Counted from the first letter of the stretch, positions 17,758 to 32,268 are shown. The stretch: 64,000 nt of DNA from Streptococcus parasuis (GCF_021654455.1 NZ_AP024276.1:1-64000), one strand, 5' to 3'. The notes: a model not told the origin generated them from the letters alone. Translations and numbers: made by a program.

Positions 17758-18030
17758 ATGAGACTAGATAAATATTTAAAAGTTTCTCGCATTATCAAGC
17801 GTCGAACAGTTGCAAAAGAAGTAGCTGATAAGGGAAGAATAAAAGTCAATGGCATTTTAGCAAAATCTTCAACAGATTTGAAAATAAATGATCAGATTGA
17901 AATCCAATTCGGCAATAAACTACTCACTGTTAAAGTACTTGAAATGAAAGATTCTACAAAAAAAGAAGATGCGCTGAAAATGTATGAAATAATCAGTGAA
18001 AAAAGGATAGAAACAGATGAAAAAATCTAA
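17758..18030 (+). CDS. rqcP: S4-domain RNA-binding protein RqcP (YabO)
   Basis: A 90-aa S4-domain protein: [32 protein letters not shown] is the S4 fold start. RqcP binds 50S subunits with a nascent chain and works with RqcH in adding alanine tails during ribosome rescue (known in Bacillus). The position between mfd and divIC is conserved. Its end overlaps divIC by 14 bases, implying coupled translation. Confidence 0.9.
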   Translation: MRLDKYLKVSRIIKRRTVAKEVADKGRIKVNGILAKSSTDLKINDQIEIQFGNKLLTVKVLEMKDSTKKEDALKMYEIISEKRIETDEKI

Positions 18031-18388
18031 CATCCTCCAACTGAATAATGCCTTTATTCAGTCAGAACGCCAAAAAGATCAACATTTTCATGAAGAACGA
18101 CAACGAAAAAATCGTTTTATGGGAGCCATACTTGTTTTAGTCATTTTTTTGTTTATATTGCCGACTTATAACTTAGTTCAAAGCTATGGTAAGTTGCAAG
18201 AAAATGAAAAGAAATTGGTTGAATTAGAAACACGGTATGAAGAATTAGTTGATGTTGAAAAGCAAGAATCTCAATTGGTAACCAAATTAAAAGATGAAGA
18301 TTATGCTGCCAAATATGTTCGAGCAAAATATCAATACTCCAAAGAAGGGGAATTTGTCTACAATATTCCAGGGTTACCAAATGACTGA
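18017..18388 (+). CDS. divIC: Septum formation initiator family protein (DivIC/FtsB-like)
   Basis: A bitopic division protein of 123 aa: a cytoplasmic N-terminus, one membrane segment (about 36-56, [21 protein letters not shown]), then an extracellular coiled coil ([29 protein letters not shown]) and the FtsB/DivIC end ([26 protein letters not shown]). It forms the trimer with FtsL and DivIB at the septum. It overlaps rqcP upstream and a small downstream frame. Confidence 0.93.
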   Translation: MKKSNILQLNNAFIQSERQKDQHFHEERQRKNRFMGAILVLVIFLFILPTYNLVQSYGKLQENEKKLVELETRYEELVDVEKQESQLVTKLKDEDYAAKYVRAKYQYSKEGEFVYNIPGLPND

Positions 18389-18494
18389 GTCTATTTTACA
18401 AATTGTGGAGCAATTTTTACAGCATTCTGACGAAAAATTAGAAGAATTATCGCAAAAAAATAGGGAACTGAAGCTAGAAGAAAAGGAAACATAG
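18381..18494 (+). CDS. Small conserved-position protein after divIC (37 aa)
   Basis: A 37-aa acidic, helical, coiled-coil-like protein ([14 protein letters not shown]...ending KLEEKET) that starts within the last codons of divIC. A similarly small gene occupies this place between divIC and the class A beta-lactamase-like gene in other streptococci, as I recall, which supports it being real. Function is unknown. Confidence 0.6.
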   Translation: MTESILQIVEQFLQHSDEKLEELSQKNRELKLEEKET

Positions 18495-18516
18495 AATAGA
18501 GAGGAAAGGAGGGAAT

Positions 18517-19797
18517 ATGCAGAAAAAACTGATCGTATGGTTGTTACCAATTTTATTTGGATGGCAAGTGGTTGATAGTACTGAAATACCATTTGAACTC
18601 ACAGCGCAAGAAGAATATGAATTAACGCAAACTGTTTATGATCAGTATTTTCAAACAATCCCTCAAAATCCAAATGTTTTTCAAACTGAAAGTATCTATT
18701 CTGATGTAAACTTGACTCAGGTAAGTGGACAAATAAAACCAAATCAAGATTTTTCTATCACTGGTGTAGCAATCAATGAAAGGAAAGAGTTAGTGTATCA
18801 ATTAGATAATACTTACTATATTCTTGCAAGTAAACAGCTACTCTTTGATGATAGGATTGTGACCGAATCCTCTGTAGAACAAACTTATTGGCTTAAACAA
18901 GGTTTTACTGTATTGTCTTCCCCAATTTCTAATCAAGCAAAGGAATTGAAAACAGACTTGCGGGCCTATCAAGCAATTACCATTTCTAAAATTGCGACAA
19001 CTGCCATTGGAGACTTTGCCTATATCAGTGATAGAGGCTGGATTTCACTAAAAGATTTATCAGAAAAAGACAATAGAATGGAAGCTGTTCAAGCATTGTT
19101 GAGTAGCAACTATTCAAAAAATAATATAGGTATTTATGTAAAAGATTTAACAACTGAAACGGAAGCAGGTGTTAATCAAGACAAGATATTTTATTCTGCA
19201 AGTATTGCTAAGCTCCCTATTTTATACTATGTCCAAGAGCAACTGAATGCTGGTCAAGTTGTTTTGAACACTACAGTTAAATATACAGCAGAATCAATCT
19301 CATTTAATGGGGCATATAAAGTCTCTGGTAGTGGTTCCTTAGCAAAAACACCCGATAACAAAGACTACACCATTGAGGAATTAATTAATAAAACAGCTAA
19401 AGAGTCAGATAATGTAGCAAGTAATTTACTTTCATATTATATAGCAAATAAATTTGATGATGATTTTTATCAAGTGACGACTGCTGTAACAGGTAGTAGA
19501 TGGGATATGGTTTCACGTGAAACATCAGCTCAAGTTGCAGGAAAAATGATGGAAGCCTTATATGAACAAAATGGCTATGTCATAGAAAGTTTATTATCTA
19601 CCCAATTTGATAACCAACGCATTTCGAAAGACATTCCAGTCCCAGTTGCTCATAAGATTGGTGATGCAGATGATGTGAAACATGATGTGGCAATTGTATA
19701 TGCAGAATCTCCTTTTGTTTTATCCATCTTTACGGATAAATCGAGCTATGATGAGATTACCCAAATCGCAAATGATATTTATGGTATATTGAAGTAA
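18517..19797 (+). CDS. Secreted serine hydrolase, class A beta-lactamase-like
   Basis: The 426-aa product begins with a hydrophobic N-terminal segment (LIVWLLPILFGWQVV), a likely signal or anchor. The C-terminal half is a class A beta-lactamase-like domain with a SxxK motif (S-I-A-K near 229-232), an SDN motif near 296-298 and a K-I-G triad near 381, which replaces the usual KTG. Streptococcal homologues between divIC and tilS are not resistance enzymes; a peptidoglycan-related role is likely but unproven. The stop is directly followed by the tilS ATG. GGAGGG precedes the start. Confidence 0.82.
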   Translation: MQKKLIVWLLPILFGWQVVDSTEIPFELTAQEEYELTQTVYDQYFQTIPQNPNVFQTESIYSDVNLTQVSGQIKPNQDFSITGVAINERKELVYQLDNTYYILASKQLLFDDRIVTESSVEQTYWLKQGFTVLSSPISNQAKELKTDLRAYQAITISKIATTAIGDFAYISDRGWISLKDLSEKDNRMEAVQALLSSNYSKNNIGIYVKDLTTETEAGVNQDKIFYSASIAKLPILYYVQEQLNAGQVVLNTTVKYTAESISFNGAYKVSGSGSLAKTPDNKDYTIEELINKTAKESDNVASNLLSYYIANKFDDDFYQVTTAVTGSRWDMVSRETSAQVAGKMMEALYEQNGYVIESLLSTQFDNQRISKDIPVPVAHKIGDADDVKHDVAIVYAESPFVLSIFTDKSSYDEITQIANDIYGILK

Positions 19798-21066
19798 ATG
19801 AAAAATAAATTTTTAAAAGTGACACAGGAAGGTCACTTTTTTGATAAACACAAGAAAGTATTAGTAGCCGTATCAGGTGGTTTAGATTCTATGAATCTAT
19901 TTCATCTCTTGCACGAATACAGCAAAGAATTAGGCATTGAACTTGGACTTGCCCATGTCAACCATGGACAAAGAGAGGAATCTGTTACTGAGGAAAAATA
20001 TCTCAAACAGTTAGCAAAAGATTGTGAAGTACCTTTCTATTTATCCCGCTTTGAAGGAATATTTTCAGAAGAAGCAGCACGTAAATGGCGCTATACATTT
20101 TTTGCTGAAGTTATGGAGAAAGAGGGATACACTGCTCTAGTCACAGCCCATCATGCTGATGATCAAGCCGAGACGGTGTTGATGCGTTTGATAAGAGGGA
20201 GTCGACTGCGCCACCTATCTGCCATTAAGTCTATTCAATCCTTTGCCTCAGGTGAGCTTATCCGACCACTATTATCTTTCCATAAAACCGAGTTTGAAGA
20301 CCTATTTCACTTTGAAGATAGTAGTAATACAGATTTGGGATATTTTCGAAATAGAGTCAGAAATAACTACATTCCACAGTTAAAACAAGAAAATCCTAAA
20401 ATTGATGTGGCACTCAATCATCTAGCAGATGATACCAATTACATCTATCAAGCATTACGAGACTTAACAAAGAATATATCAACAACTGATTTGGTAAGTT
20501 TTCAACAACAGACACCGGCGGTTCAACGCGTCTTAATTGAAGAGTATTTAGATAATTTTCCTGAATTACAACTCTCTCGTTCTCAGTTCGAGCAATTGAT
20601 ACATATATTACAATCGAATAAGAACTATTATCATATATTAAAAAATGACTATGTACTAGAGAAAAACTATCAGAATTTTCGTATCTATAAAATAGGACCA
20701 GAGACGTATAGCCAACAGGAAAAAATCGTGGTAAAATCAGAAGGTATTTTTTCATATGATTCTTATATTTTTTCTCTGAACCTCCCCTTAAAAGATGCGG
20801 ATTGGGTAATTTATTTTCCAACAGATGAACCAATTTTATTAAGAGGAAGACAAGCAGGAGATGCTATCCTAGTAAATGGCATCACTAAAAAACTCCGTCG
20901 CTGGTTTATTGACCATAAAATTCCACAAAAAATTAGACAGGATGCTATTATCATCGAACAATCGGATAAAATATACGGAATTGTAAAACTAGTGACTAGT
21001 GATTTGAGTAAATTTGCAAAGAATGATATAATTAAGGCTACATTATATATAAAAATGAAAGAGTAG
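19798..21066 (+). CDS. tilS: tRNA(Ile)-lysidine synthetase
   Basis: TilS attaches lysine to C34 of tRNA-Ile2 (CAU), converting its reading from AUG to AUA. The 422-aa product has the PP-loop SGGLDS at residues 26-31, the [24 protein letters not shown] signature in the N-terminal domain, and a C-terminal [10 protein letters not shown]...[16 protein letters not shown] domain. The ATG abuts the previous stop. The window also encodes its likely substrate, tRNA-Ile2, at 30269-30342. Confidence 0.96.
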   Translation: MKNKFLKVTQEGHFFDKHKKVLVAVSGGLDSMNLFHLLHEYSKELGIELGLAHVNHGQREESVTEEKYLKQLAKDCEVPFYLSRFEGIFSEEAARKWRYTFFAEVMEKEGYTALVTAHHADDQAETVLMRLIRGSRLRHLSAIKSIQSFASGELIRPLLSFHKTEFEDLFHFEDSSNTDLGYFRNRVRNNYIPQLKQENPKIDVALNHLADDTNYIYQALRDLTKNISTTDLVSFQQQTPAVQRVLIEEYLDNFPELQLSRSQFEQLIHILQSNKNYYHILKNDYVLEKNYQNFRIYKIGPETYSQQEKIVVKSEGIFSYDSYIFSLNLPLKDADWVIYFPTDEPILLRGRQAGDAILVNGITKKLRRWFIDHKIPQKIRQDAIIIEQSDKIYGIVKLVTSDLSKFAKNDIIKATLYIKMKE

Positions 21067-21073
21067 AACAACT

Positions 21074-21616
21074 ATGTTGGACAAAGATATAAAGAAAATT
21101 CTTGTTTCAGAAGAAGAGATAGTCGAAAAAAGTAAAGAACTCGGACAAATTATTGCGAAAGAATATGCTGATAAGAACCCACTTCTCGTTGGTATTTTGA
21201 AAGGTTCTATTCCTTTTATGGCAGAACTTATCAAACATATTGATGCCCATATTGAAACAGACTATATGGTTGTTTCAAGTTACCATGGTGGTACTGAAAG
21301 TAGTGGGACAGTTAAAATTGTCAAAGACTTAGACAATAGTGTTGCTGGTCGTCATATTATTTTTGTAGAAGATATCATTGATACTGGTCGCACACTGAAA
21401 GAATTAAAAGAACTCTTTGCATTGCGACAAGCTGCATCAATTAAAATTGCTACACTTCTAGATAAACCTGAAGGTCGTGTTGTTGAAATAGAACCAGACT
21501 ATACTTGTTTCACCATTCCAAATGAATTTGTAGTAGGGTTTGGATTAGATTATGACGAAAATTACCGTAACCTTCCTTATGTTGGTGTACTCAAAGAGGA
21601 AGTTTATACAAAATAG
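21074..21616 (+). CDS. hpt: Hypoxanthine-guanine phosphoribosyltransferase
   Basis: Hpt salvages hypoxanthine and guanine to IMP and GMP using PRPP. The 180-aa product has the type I PRTase fold: [27 protein letters not shown], the PRPP-binding loop [14 protein letters not shown] near 97-110, and [22 protein letters not shown] at the end. It starts 8 bases after tilS and precedes ftsH, the conserved tilS-hpt-ftsH order. Confidence 0.97.
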   Translation: MLDKDIKKILVSEEEIVEKSKELGQIIAKEYADKNPLLVGILKGSIPFMAELIKHIDAHIETDYMVVSSYHGGTESSGTVKIVKDLDNSVAGRHIIFVEDIIDTGRTLKELKELFALRQAASIKIATLLDKPEGRVVEIEPDYTCFTIPNEFVVGFGLDYDENYRNLPYVGVLKEEVYTK

Positions 21617-21637
21617 AAAAAGGTTTCCTAGAATATT

Positions 21638-23608
21638 ATGAACAATCAACCAAATAAAGGATTTATAAAAAATCCTTTTCTCATTATTCTCGTTATAGCG
21701 ACCTTAGTTACAGCTTTTCAATTTTTTAATGCTGGTCAACAGGTTGCAACACAAGAAATTAGCTATTCACAAGTCATTACGGAATTAAAAAATAACAATG
21801 TATCTGAAATTACATATCAACCTGATTCAAGTGTCATCGAAATAACAGGTACATATAAAGAAGAACAAGAAGCTAATGATGAACTCGCATCTTCTATCAA
21901 ATTATTCCAAGTCTCTAGTACAATTAAATATAAAAACTTTAAGGCTCTAATACTTCCATCTGAAACAAGTTTGTCAGAATTACAAACACTTGCGGATGAA
22001 AATGGTGTTAAAGTTACAGTTAAACCAGAGAGTACAAATGGCTTATGGTTTAGTATCTTGATAAATCTTGTTCCACTCATCATTTTTGGTGTATTTTTCA
22101 TGATGATGATGAACCAAGGTGGCGGTGGAGCACGCGGAGCAATGAACTTTGGTCGAAACAAAGCTAAAGCTCTTGAACAAAGCAATATAAAAGTACGTTT
22201 CTCAGACGTCGCAGGCGCAGAAGAAGAAAAACAAGAACTGGTAGAAGTTGTTGAATTCTTGAAAGATCCTAAACGTTTCACGAAATTAGGTGCTCGTATT
22301 CCAGCCGGCGTCCTTTTAGAAGGCCCTCCGGGAACAGGTAAAACACTACTTGCTAAAGCTGTGGCTGGTGAAGCCGGTGTACCATTCTTTTCTATTTCAG
22401 GCTCTGATTTTGTTGAAATGTTTGTTGGTGTTGGTGCTAGTCGTGTACGTTCACTTTTTGAAGATGCTAAAAAAGCAGCCCCAGCCATTATTTTCATCGA
22501 TGAAATTGATGCCGTTGGTCGCCAACGTGGCGTCGGCATGGGTGGCGGTAATGATGAACGTGAACAAACTCTTAACCAACTCTTGATTGAAATGGATGGT
22601 TTTGAAGGAAACGAAGGAATTATTGTTATTGCTGCAACAAACCGTAGTGATGTACTCGATCCAGCTTTGCTTCGTCCAGGGCGTTTTGACCGTAAAGTAT
22701 TGGTTGGCCGTCCAGATGTTAAAGGTCGCGAAGCTATTCTTAAGGTTCATGCTAAAAATAAACCACTTGCAGCAGACGTTGATTTAAAATTAGTAGCACA
22801 ACAAACACCAGGTTTTGTTGGTGCAGATTTAGAGAATGTTCTTAACGAAGCAGCCCTTGTAGCTGCACGTCGAAACAAGACTGTCATTGATGCTTCAGAT
22901 ATTGACGAAGCAGAAGATCGTGTCATTGCAGGTCCATCTAAGAAAGATCGTCAGGTGTCTGCCAAAGAACGTGAAATAGTTGCCTATCATGAAGCGGGAC
23001 ACACTATTGTAGGTCTTGTTTTATCAAACGCTCGTGAGGTACATAAAGTAACTATCGTCCCACGTGGTCGTGCAGGAGGTTACATGATTGCACTACCTAA
23101 GGAAGACCAAATGCTTCTTTCAAAAGATGATATGAAAGAACAATTGGCAGGCCTTATGGGTGGACGTGTAGCAGAAGAAATTATTTTCAATACACAGACT
23201 ACAGGAGCATCAAACGACTTCGAACAAGCAACCCAGATGGCGCGTGCAATGGTTGCAGAGTATGGTATGAGTGAGAAAATGGGTCCAATGCAGTATGAAG
23301 GGAACCATGCAATGTTTGGTGGTCAAACCACTCAGAAATATATTTCAGAACAGACTGCTTATGAATTAGATAATGAAGTCAGAGACTTATTAAATGAAGC
23401 TCGAAACAAAGCAGCAGATATTATCCAGTCAAACCGTGAAACGCATAAACTCATCGCTGAGGCATTGCTCAAATATGAAACACTTGATAGTGTCCAAATA
23501 AAATCACTCTATGAAACAGGCAAAATGCCTGAGCATACCGAACATGGTGAGGATGACGTCCATCCACTTTCATATGATGAGATAAAAAATAAAATGAATG
23601 ATCAGTAA
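21638..23608 (+). CDS. ftsH: ATP-dependent zinc metalloprotease FtsH
   Basis: FtsH is a membrane-bound hexameric AAA+ protease that degrades misfolded membrane proteins and regulators. The 656-aa product has two membrane segments (about 14-31 and 136-156), an extracellular domain between them, Walker A GPPGTGKT near 229-236, the AAA second region of homology ([18 protein letters not shown]), and the zinc site HEAGH near 451-455. The acidic, histidine-rich tail is typical of streptococci. It closes the operon before the rRNA genes. Confidence 0.98.
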   Translation: MNNQPNKGFIKNPFLIILVIATLVTAFQFFNAGQQVATQEISYSQVITELKNNNVSEITYQPDSSVIEITGTYKEEQEANDELASSIKLFQVSSTIKYKNFKALILPSETSLSELQTLADENGVKVTVKPESTNGLWFSILINLVPLIIFGVFFMMMMNQGGGGARGAMNFGRNKAKALEQSNIKVRFSDVAGAEEEKQELVEVVEFLKDPKRFTKLGARIPAGVLLEGPPGTGKTLLAKAVAGEAGVPFFSISGSDFVEMFVGVGASRVRSLFEDAKKAAPAIIFIDEIDAVGRQRGVGMGGGNDEREQTLNQLLIEMDGFEGNEGIIVIAATNRSDVLDPALLRPGRFDRKVLVGRPDVKGREAILKVHAKNKPLAADVDLKLVAQQTPGFVGADLENVLNEAALVAARRNKTVIDASDIDEAEDRVIAGPSKKDRQVSAKEREIVAYHEAGHTIVGLVLSNAREVHKVTIVPRGRAGGYMIALPKEDQMLLSKDDMKEQLAGLMGGRVAEEIIFNTQTTGASNDFEQATQMARAMVAEYGMSEKMGPMQYEGNHAMFGGQTTQKYISEQTAYELDNEVRDLLNEARNKAADIIQSNRETHKLIAEALLKYETLDSVQIKSLYETGKMPEHTEHGEDDVHPLSYDEIKNKMNDQ

Positions 23609-23650
23609 TAAAATAATTCAAAATATAAATGATTATTCAAAATAAATTTC

Positions 23651-23678
23651 CATAGCGCTCTTAATCGAGAGCGCTATG
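23651..23678 (+). terminator. Hairpin after ftsH
   Basis: CATAGCGCTC and GAGCGCTATG form a 10-bp perfect stem with an 8-base loop. The T-run after it is weak, so termination efficiency is uncertain. Confidence 0.65.
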
Positions 23679-23783
23679 TTTGGTATTTAGGGAAATAGAG
23701 GCCAAAGAAACTTCACTAAGATATTAGTATAAAAATAAATGAAAATACAGTTTGAAAAGAAACAAAAAAGTTTGAAAAAGTAG

Positions 23784-23812
23784 TTGACAAAAGTAAGTGA
23801 AGATGATAGAAT
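23784..23812 (+). promoter_or_regulatory. rRNA promoter P1
   Basis: TTGACA (23784-23789), 17-bp spacer, TAGAAT (23807-23812). An AT-rich upstream stretch could act as an UP element. Confidence 0.8.
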
Positions 23813-23874
23813 AATTGAGTTGTCTCTTGAGGGAGTTCGATACAAAGGGAACGAAAAAAAGTTTCAAAAAAGTG

Positions 23875-23903
23875 TTGACAAGACCTTGAAGAAATGATAA
23901 ACT
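23875..23903 (+). promoter_or_regulatory. rRNA promoter P2
   Basis: TTGACA (23875-23880), 17-bp spacer, TAAACT (23898-23903). Tandem promoters are usual for streptococcal rrn operons. The leader between here and 16S carries antitermination-type sequence but no gene. Confidence 0.8.
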
Positions 23904-24060
23904 AAGATAGTTGTCGCAAGGACGCGACAACGACAAGACCTTTGAAAATTAAAGAAGACGAACCAAACGTGCAGGGTGATTTATCTAAGGATAAATCGTC
24001 AATGACAAAACAAAAACAATAAAACGGAAAGCTAGCAATAGCTTGAGTTTGAATCAAAAC

Positions 24061-25624
<1,564 letters not shown>

Positions 25625-25670
25625 AAACGGAACCTGTACGTTAGTCTTCTTTAATTTTGAGAGGTCTTGT

Positions 25671-25743
25671 GGGGCCTTAGCTCAGCTGGGAGAGCGCCTG
25701 CTTTGCACGCAGGAGGTCAGCGGTTCGATCCCGCTAGGCTCCA
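25671..25743 (+). tRNA. tRNA-Ala (UGC)
   Basis: Cloverleaf with anticodon TGC in CTTTGCACG, located in the 16S-23S spacer. CCA is not encoded. Confidence 0.97.
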
Positions 25744-26043
25744 TTAGGATAGAAATCCTACTAAACTGAATACCAGTGAAGTTGAATTCACGACTAACTT
25801 CTTAGGAAAATAGATTATCTTCCTTGTGTCTAAAGACACAACGTCAGATTCCTAATTTTCTACAGAAGTTTCGCAAAAGCGACCGTCGTTCATATCCTAA
25901 ACTTGTCCATTGAAAATTGAATATCTATCAAACATTCCTTGTGTATCTGTAAGGATACATAAAGAAATAGTAACAAGAAAATAAACCGAAAACGCTGTGA
26001 ATATTTAATGAGTTTTCTAATTTTTGAAAAAATTAGGTTAATA
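25744..26043 (+). other. 16S-23S spacer after tRNA-Ala
   Basis: About 300 bases with no gene. It holds the sequences that pair to form the 23S processing stem and a possible antitermination region. Nothing else stands out. Confidence 0.7.
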
Positions 26044-28945
<2,902 letters not shown>

Positions 28946-29071
28946 CAAACTAAGTAATGAGAACGTTGTAGTTCGAATACAATTACTTATAAAAACCGAA
29001 GTCAATATTGACAGCGTTGGTAAAACTTGTTAGAATATAGATATTCAATTTTGAGTTGACAAGACTCAGTA

Positions 29072-29188
29072 GTTAAGTGACGATAGCCTAGGAGATACAC
29101 CTGTACCCATGCCGAACACAGCAGTTAAGCCCTAGAACGCCTGAAGTAGTTGGGGGTTGCCCCCTGTTAGATACGGTAGTCGCTTAGC
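29072..29188 (+). rRNA. rrf: 5S ribosomal RNA
   Basis: Standard 5S features: TTAAGTGACGATAGCC at the start, CCCATGCCGAACAC in loop C, and a complementary 3' end GTCGCTTAG. Confidence 0.95.
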
Positions 29189-29213
29189 AAGATTTGGAGA
29201 GAAATCTCCATAT

Positions 29214-29286
29214 GGGAGTTTAGCTCAGCTGGGAGAGCATCTGCCTTACAAGCAGAGGGTCAGCGGTTCGATCCCGTTAACTCCCA
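29214..29286 (+). tRNA. tRNA-Val (UAC)
   Basis: Cloverleaf with anticodon TAC (CTTACAAG). First of the tRNA run after 5S. Confidence 0.97.
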
Positions 29287-29399
29287 TATCATGTTACTAA
29301 AAGCGTTAAGAAATCCGTATGAAAATAGGAAACTGACACAGAGTCGATGACTCTAGGAAGTCTATCTTTTTCACTAGGATTTTAGCTTGAGTACAGATA

Positions 29400-29472
29400 G
29401 GTCCCGTAGTGTAGCGGTTATCACGTCGCCCTGTCACGGCGAAGATCGCGGGTTCGATTCCCGTCGGGACCG
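29400..29472 (+). tRNA. tRNA-Asp (GUC)
   Basis: Cloverleaf with anticodon GTC (CTGTCACG). Confidence 0.97.
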
Positions 29473-29537
29473 TTCAAATAGTCTGGGAGACTATTTGAAG
29501 TTGGAAATGGAGCAAACGGAGTTTGCGTCATATTAAA

Positions 29538-29610
29538 GACTCGTTAGCTCAGTTGGTAGAGCAATTGACTTTTAATCAATGGGTCGCTGGTTCGAGCCCA
29601 GCACGAGTCA
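29538..29610 (+). tRNA. tRNA-Lys (UUU)
   Basis: Cloverleaf with anticodon TTT (CTTTTAAT). Confidence 0.97.
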
Positions 29611-29613
29611 TAT

Positions 29614-29695
29614 GCGGGTTTGGCGGAATTGGCAGACGCACCAGATTTAGGATCTGGCGCTTTCGGGCGTGGGGGTTCAAGTCCCTTAACCCGCA
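29614..29695 (+). tRNA. tRNA-Leu (UAG)
   Basis: Class II tRNA with a long variable arm; anticodon TAG (TTTAGGA). Confidence 0.97.
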
Positions 29696-29710
29696 TAGGA
29701 ATAGAAATAG

Positions 29711-29783
29711 GCCGGCTTAGCTCAGTTGGTAGAGCATCTGATTTGTAATCAGAGGGTCGCGTGTTCAAGTCATGTAGCCGGCA
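29711..29783 (+). tRNA. tRNA-Thr (UGU)
   Basis: Cloverleaf with anticodon TGT (TTTGTAAT). Confidence 0.97.
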
Positions 29784-29795
29784 TTCAGAAGAATT

Positions 29796-29867
29796 GCGAA
29801 CGTAGTTCAGTGGTAGAACACCACCTTGCCAAGGTGGGGGTCGCGGGTTCGAATCCCGTCGTTCGCT
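29796..29867 (+). tRNA. tRNA-Gly (GCC)
   Basis: Cloverleaf with anticodon GCC (TTGCCAAG). Confidence 0.97.
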
Positions 29868-29873
29868 TTAAGA

Positions 29874-29957
29874 GCCGGGGTGGCGGAACTGGCAGACGCA
29901 CAGGACTTAAAATCCTGCGATGGCAACATCGTACCGGTTCGATTCCGGTCCTCGGCA
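29874..29957 (+). tRNA. tRNA-Leu (UAA)
   Basis: Class II tRNA with a long variable arm; anticodon TAA (CTTAAAAT). Confidence 0.97.
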
Positions 29958-29976
29958 TGGACTACATATATAGTTA

Positions 29977-30050
29977 GCACCCTTAGCTCAATTGGATAGA
30001 GTACCTGACTACGAATCAGGCGGTTAGAGGTTCGACTCCTCTAGGGTGCA
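29977..30050 (+). tRNA. tRNA-Arg (ACG)
   Basis: Cloverleaf with anticodon ACG (CTACGAAT), normally deaminated to ICG. Confidence 0.97.
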
Positions 30051-30097
30051 TCACTCGCTTAATGGAGACGTTAGGGGAGCTTTATTTTTAATGATAT

Positions 30098-30171
30098 CGG
30101 GAAGTAGCTCAGCTTGGTAGAGTACTTGGTTTGGGACCAAGGTGTCGCAGGTTCGAATCCTGTCTTCCCGA
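30098..30171 (+). tRNA. tRNA-Pro (UGG)
   Basis: Cloverleaf with anticodon TGG (TTTGGGAC). Confidence 0.97.
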
Positions 30172-30181
30172 TTCAATATTT

Positions 30182-30255
30182 GGCGGTGTAGCTCAGCTGG
30201 CTAGAGCGTCCGGTTCATACCCGGGAGGTCGGGGGTTCGATCCCCTTCGCCGCTA
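30182..30255 (+). tRNA. tRNA-Met (CAU), elongator
   Basis: Anticodon CAT (TTCATACC). The GGCGGTG acceptor and TTCATAC loop match the elongator methionine tRNA of Firmicutes as I remember it. Confidence 0.92.
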
Positions 30256-30268
30256 TTAACTTGTTGCT

Positions 30269-30342
30269 GGACCTTTAGCTCAGCTGGTTAGAGCTCTCGG
30301 CTCATAACCGAGCGGTCGTAGGTTCAAGTCCTACAAGGTCCA
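30269..30342 (+). tRNA. tRNA-Ile2 (CAU, lysidine-modified), probable
   Basis: Anticodon CAT (CTCATAAC). The GGACCTTTAGC start and ACAAGGTCCA end match the Bacillus-type Ile2 tRNA as I remember it, rather than a methionine tRNA. TilS, which modifies this tRNA, is encoded at 19798-21066. A generic gene finder would call it Met. Confidence 0.8.
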
Positions 30343-30345
30343 TTT

Positions 30346-30435
30346 GGAGGATTACCCAAGTCCGGCTGAAGGGAACGGTCTTGAAAACCGTCAGGCGTGT
30401 AAAAGCGTGCGTGGGTTCGAATCCCACATCCTCCT
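30346..30435 (+). tRNA. tRNA-Ser (UGA)
   Basis: Class II tRNA; anticodon TGA (CTTGAAAA). Confidence 0.97.
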
Positions 30436-30446
30436 TTACTTACTAT

Positions 30447-30520
<74 letters not shown>

Positions 30521-30542
30521 TTTTATTTATATTGTGGATTAT

Positions 30543-30615
30543 GGCTCGGTAGCTCAGTTGGTAGAGCAATGGATTGAAGCTCCATGTGTCGGCGGTTCGA
30601 TTCCGTCTCGCGCCA
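30543..30615 (+). tRNA. tRNA-Phe (GAA)
   Basis: Anticodon GAA (TTGAAGC). The acceptor stem GGCTCGG against CTCGCGCC has one T-C mismatch, which I also recall from other streptococcal tRNA-Phe genes, so it is not a sign of decay. Confidence 0.95.
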
Positions 30616-30651
30616 TTACATGGCTATGTCCAAGTAGTTGTTTTATTTCTT

Positions 30652-30725
<74 letters not shown>

Positions 30726-30736
30726 TAAAATAATAT

Positions 30737-30824
30737 GGAGAATTACTCAAGAGGCTGAAGAGGACGGTTTGCTAAATCGTTAGGTCGGGTAACTGGCGCA
30801 AGGGTTCGAATCCCTTATTCTCCG
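30737..30824 (+). tRNA. tRNA-Ser (GCU)
   Basis: Class II tRNA; anticodon GCT (TTGCTAAA). Last of the run. Confidence 0.97.
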
Positions 30825-30830
30825 TAAGTG

Positions 30831-30862
30831 AACGAGATTATCTATTGATATTCTCGTTTTAT
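30831..30862 (+). terminator. Terminator of the rRNA-tRNA operon
   Basis: AACGAGA and TCTCGTT pair across a 14-base loop, followed by TTT-A-TT. Confidence 0.75.
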
Positions 30863-30887
30863 TGTATTTTCAGTAGAGGGTTCTTTA

Positions 30888-31712
30888 ATGAATAAATTGT
30901 CTAAGCTCATCATAGCCTTTTTCGTTTTCCTAATTCTATCATTTTCATTGCTGTTTGTTACGACAAGTGGTAGTCATGATATTCCGTTTCTTTCTAATAT
31001 TGTTTCTGGAGTCATGACGCCTATAGAAAAAATTTTTTCACCAACCGTTTCATTTATTACCGCACAAAGAACAAAGATTGAGGATCTTTTTTCTACTTTT
31101 AATGAAAATCAAGAATTAAAACAATCTATCGCTTCACTTGAGAATATTTCTGAAGACAATGAAACTTTACGTTTAGAGAATGAGTCTTTAAGAAAAGATT
31201 TAGGGATTGTAGCTTCATTTCCTGAAAAATCTTTTCTTTCTAGTTTTGTTTTAGTTAGAAATCCTGTATCTTGGACTGAACAATTGATTATCGATGCTGG
31301 AACTGAACAGGGTGTTGTTGAAAATATGTTAGTTGTAGCGAATGGTGGCCTTGCTGGGATAGTTACAAATGTTGAGTCTTCTTCTGCTAATGTTAAATTG
31401 TTAACTAATTCTGATGAATTTACTAAAATACCAGTTAAAATTTCAACTCAATCTGGGGATATTTATGGTATTTTGTCTGGTTATGATTCAGATTCAAATA
31501 GTTTTGTTGTGAATCAACTTAATTCTATGGATGACATTAAAATTGATAGTAATGTTGTAACTAGCGATTTAGCAGGGACAACACCTGCAAATATTCAAGT
31601 TGGGAAAGTCAAATCTATTAGTTCAACAAGCAATAGTTTGAATAGAGAAGTTTTTATTGAGCCAACTACCGATTTTTCTGAGATTTATTCGGTCTTATTA
31701 GTGGAGGAATAA
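30888..31712 (+). CDS. mreC: Rod-shape-determining protein MreC
   Basis: MreC helps position peripheral peptidoglycan synthesis. The 274-aa product has an N-terminal membrane segment (about 8-27), a coiled coil (QELKQSIASLENISEDNETLRLENESLRKDLG), and the two beta-barrel lobes of the extracellular domain (NPVSWTEQLIIDAGTEQGV...). In ovococci it works at mid-cell in elongation. It starts an mreC-mreD pair; mreD follows after one base. Confidence 0.95.
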   Translation: MNKLSKLIIAFFVFLILSFSLLFVTTSGSHDIPFLSNIVSGVMTPIEKIFSPTVSFITAQRTKIEDLFSTFNENQELKQSIASLENISEDNETLRLENESLRKDLGIVASFPEKSFLSSFVLVRNPVSWTEQLIIDAGTEQGVVENMLVVANGGLAGIVTNVESSSANVKLLTNSDEFTKIPVKISTQSGDIYGILSGYDSDSNSFVVNQLNSMDDIKIDSNVVTSDLAGTTPANIQVGKVKSISSTSNSLNREVFIEPTTDFSEIYSVLLVEE

Positions 31713-31713
31713 T

Positions 31714-32229
31714 ATGAAATATAGCTCATTACGCTTATTAGTTTTTCCTTTGTTATTCTTCATTTTTTTGATTGATAGCCAGTTATCAACTTTATTTACT
31801 ACAGTTTCTTTTAGTCATTTTTCTATTTCGAGCCATCTTTTGCTTTTAGCTGGTCTGTATCTAATTGACCTCATTTCTTTGCCGTCGTCCCTATTTATTT
31901 TTATTGTACTCGGTTTAATTTATGACCAATATTATCTGAATATCCTTGGAATTGCAACAACAATTTTTCCGCTCCTGATATTTGTCATCTATTATTTCTA
32001 CAAATCCTTCGAACGCAATTGGTTCGTTGATTTACTAGTTTTTTTGGTGTTAATCTTCTATTTTGAATTTGTTAGTTATTTGTTTGCTAGGATTTTTCAT
32101 CTGACGAATTTATCAGTCTTTATTTTTACTTTTTATAATCTGTTACCTAGTTTAATCATAAATAGTGTTATGTATTGTCTAGGAAGACCGGTTTTTAAAC
32201 GTTTTTTTGACATTACATATAAGACATAA
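31714..32229 (+). CDS. mreD: Rod-shape-determining protein MreD
   Basis: A 171-aa multi-pass membrane protein with about five hydrophobic segments, such as LRLLVFPLLFFIFLI and FVDLLVFLVLIFYFEFVSYLFA. MreD partners MreC in peripheral wall synthesis. GGAGG precedes the ATG inside the mreC tail, consistent with coupling. Confidence 0.93.
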   Translation: MKYSSLRLLVFPLLFFIFLIDSQLSTLFTTVSFSHFSISSHLLLLAGLYLIDLISLPSSLFIFIVLGLIYDQYYLNILGIATTIFPLLIFVIYYFYKSFERNWFVDLLVFLVLIFYFEFVSYLFARIFHLTNLSVFIFTFYNLLPSLIINSVMYCLGRPVFKRFFDITYKT

Positions 32230-32232
32230 AAA

Positions 32233-32249
32233 TGTAATAATTGCGTAAT
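32233..32249 (+). promoter_or_regulatory. Candidate WalR (VicR) box upstream of pcsB
   Basis: TGTAAT-AATTG-CGTAAT fits the TGTNAN-N5-TGTNAN direct repeat with one mismatch, about 80 bp before pcsB. In pneumococcus pcsB is the key WalRK target. The site overlaps the mreD terminator hairpin. Confidence 0.5.
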
Positions 32250-32268
32250 ATTATTACGCTTTTTTTTT
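32243..32268 (+). terminator. Terminator after mreD
   Basis: GCGTAAT and ATTACGC (32243-32249 with 32253-32259) form a tight stem, followed by eight Ts. Confidence 0.85.
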
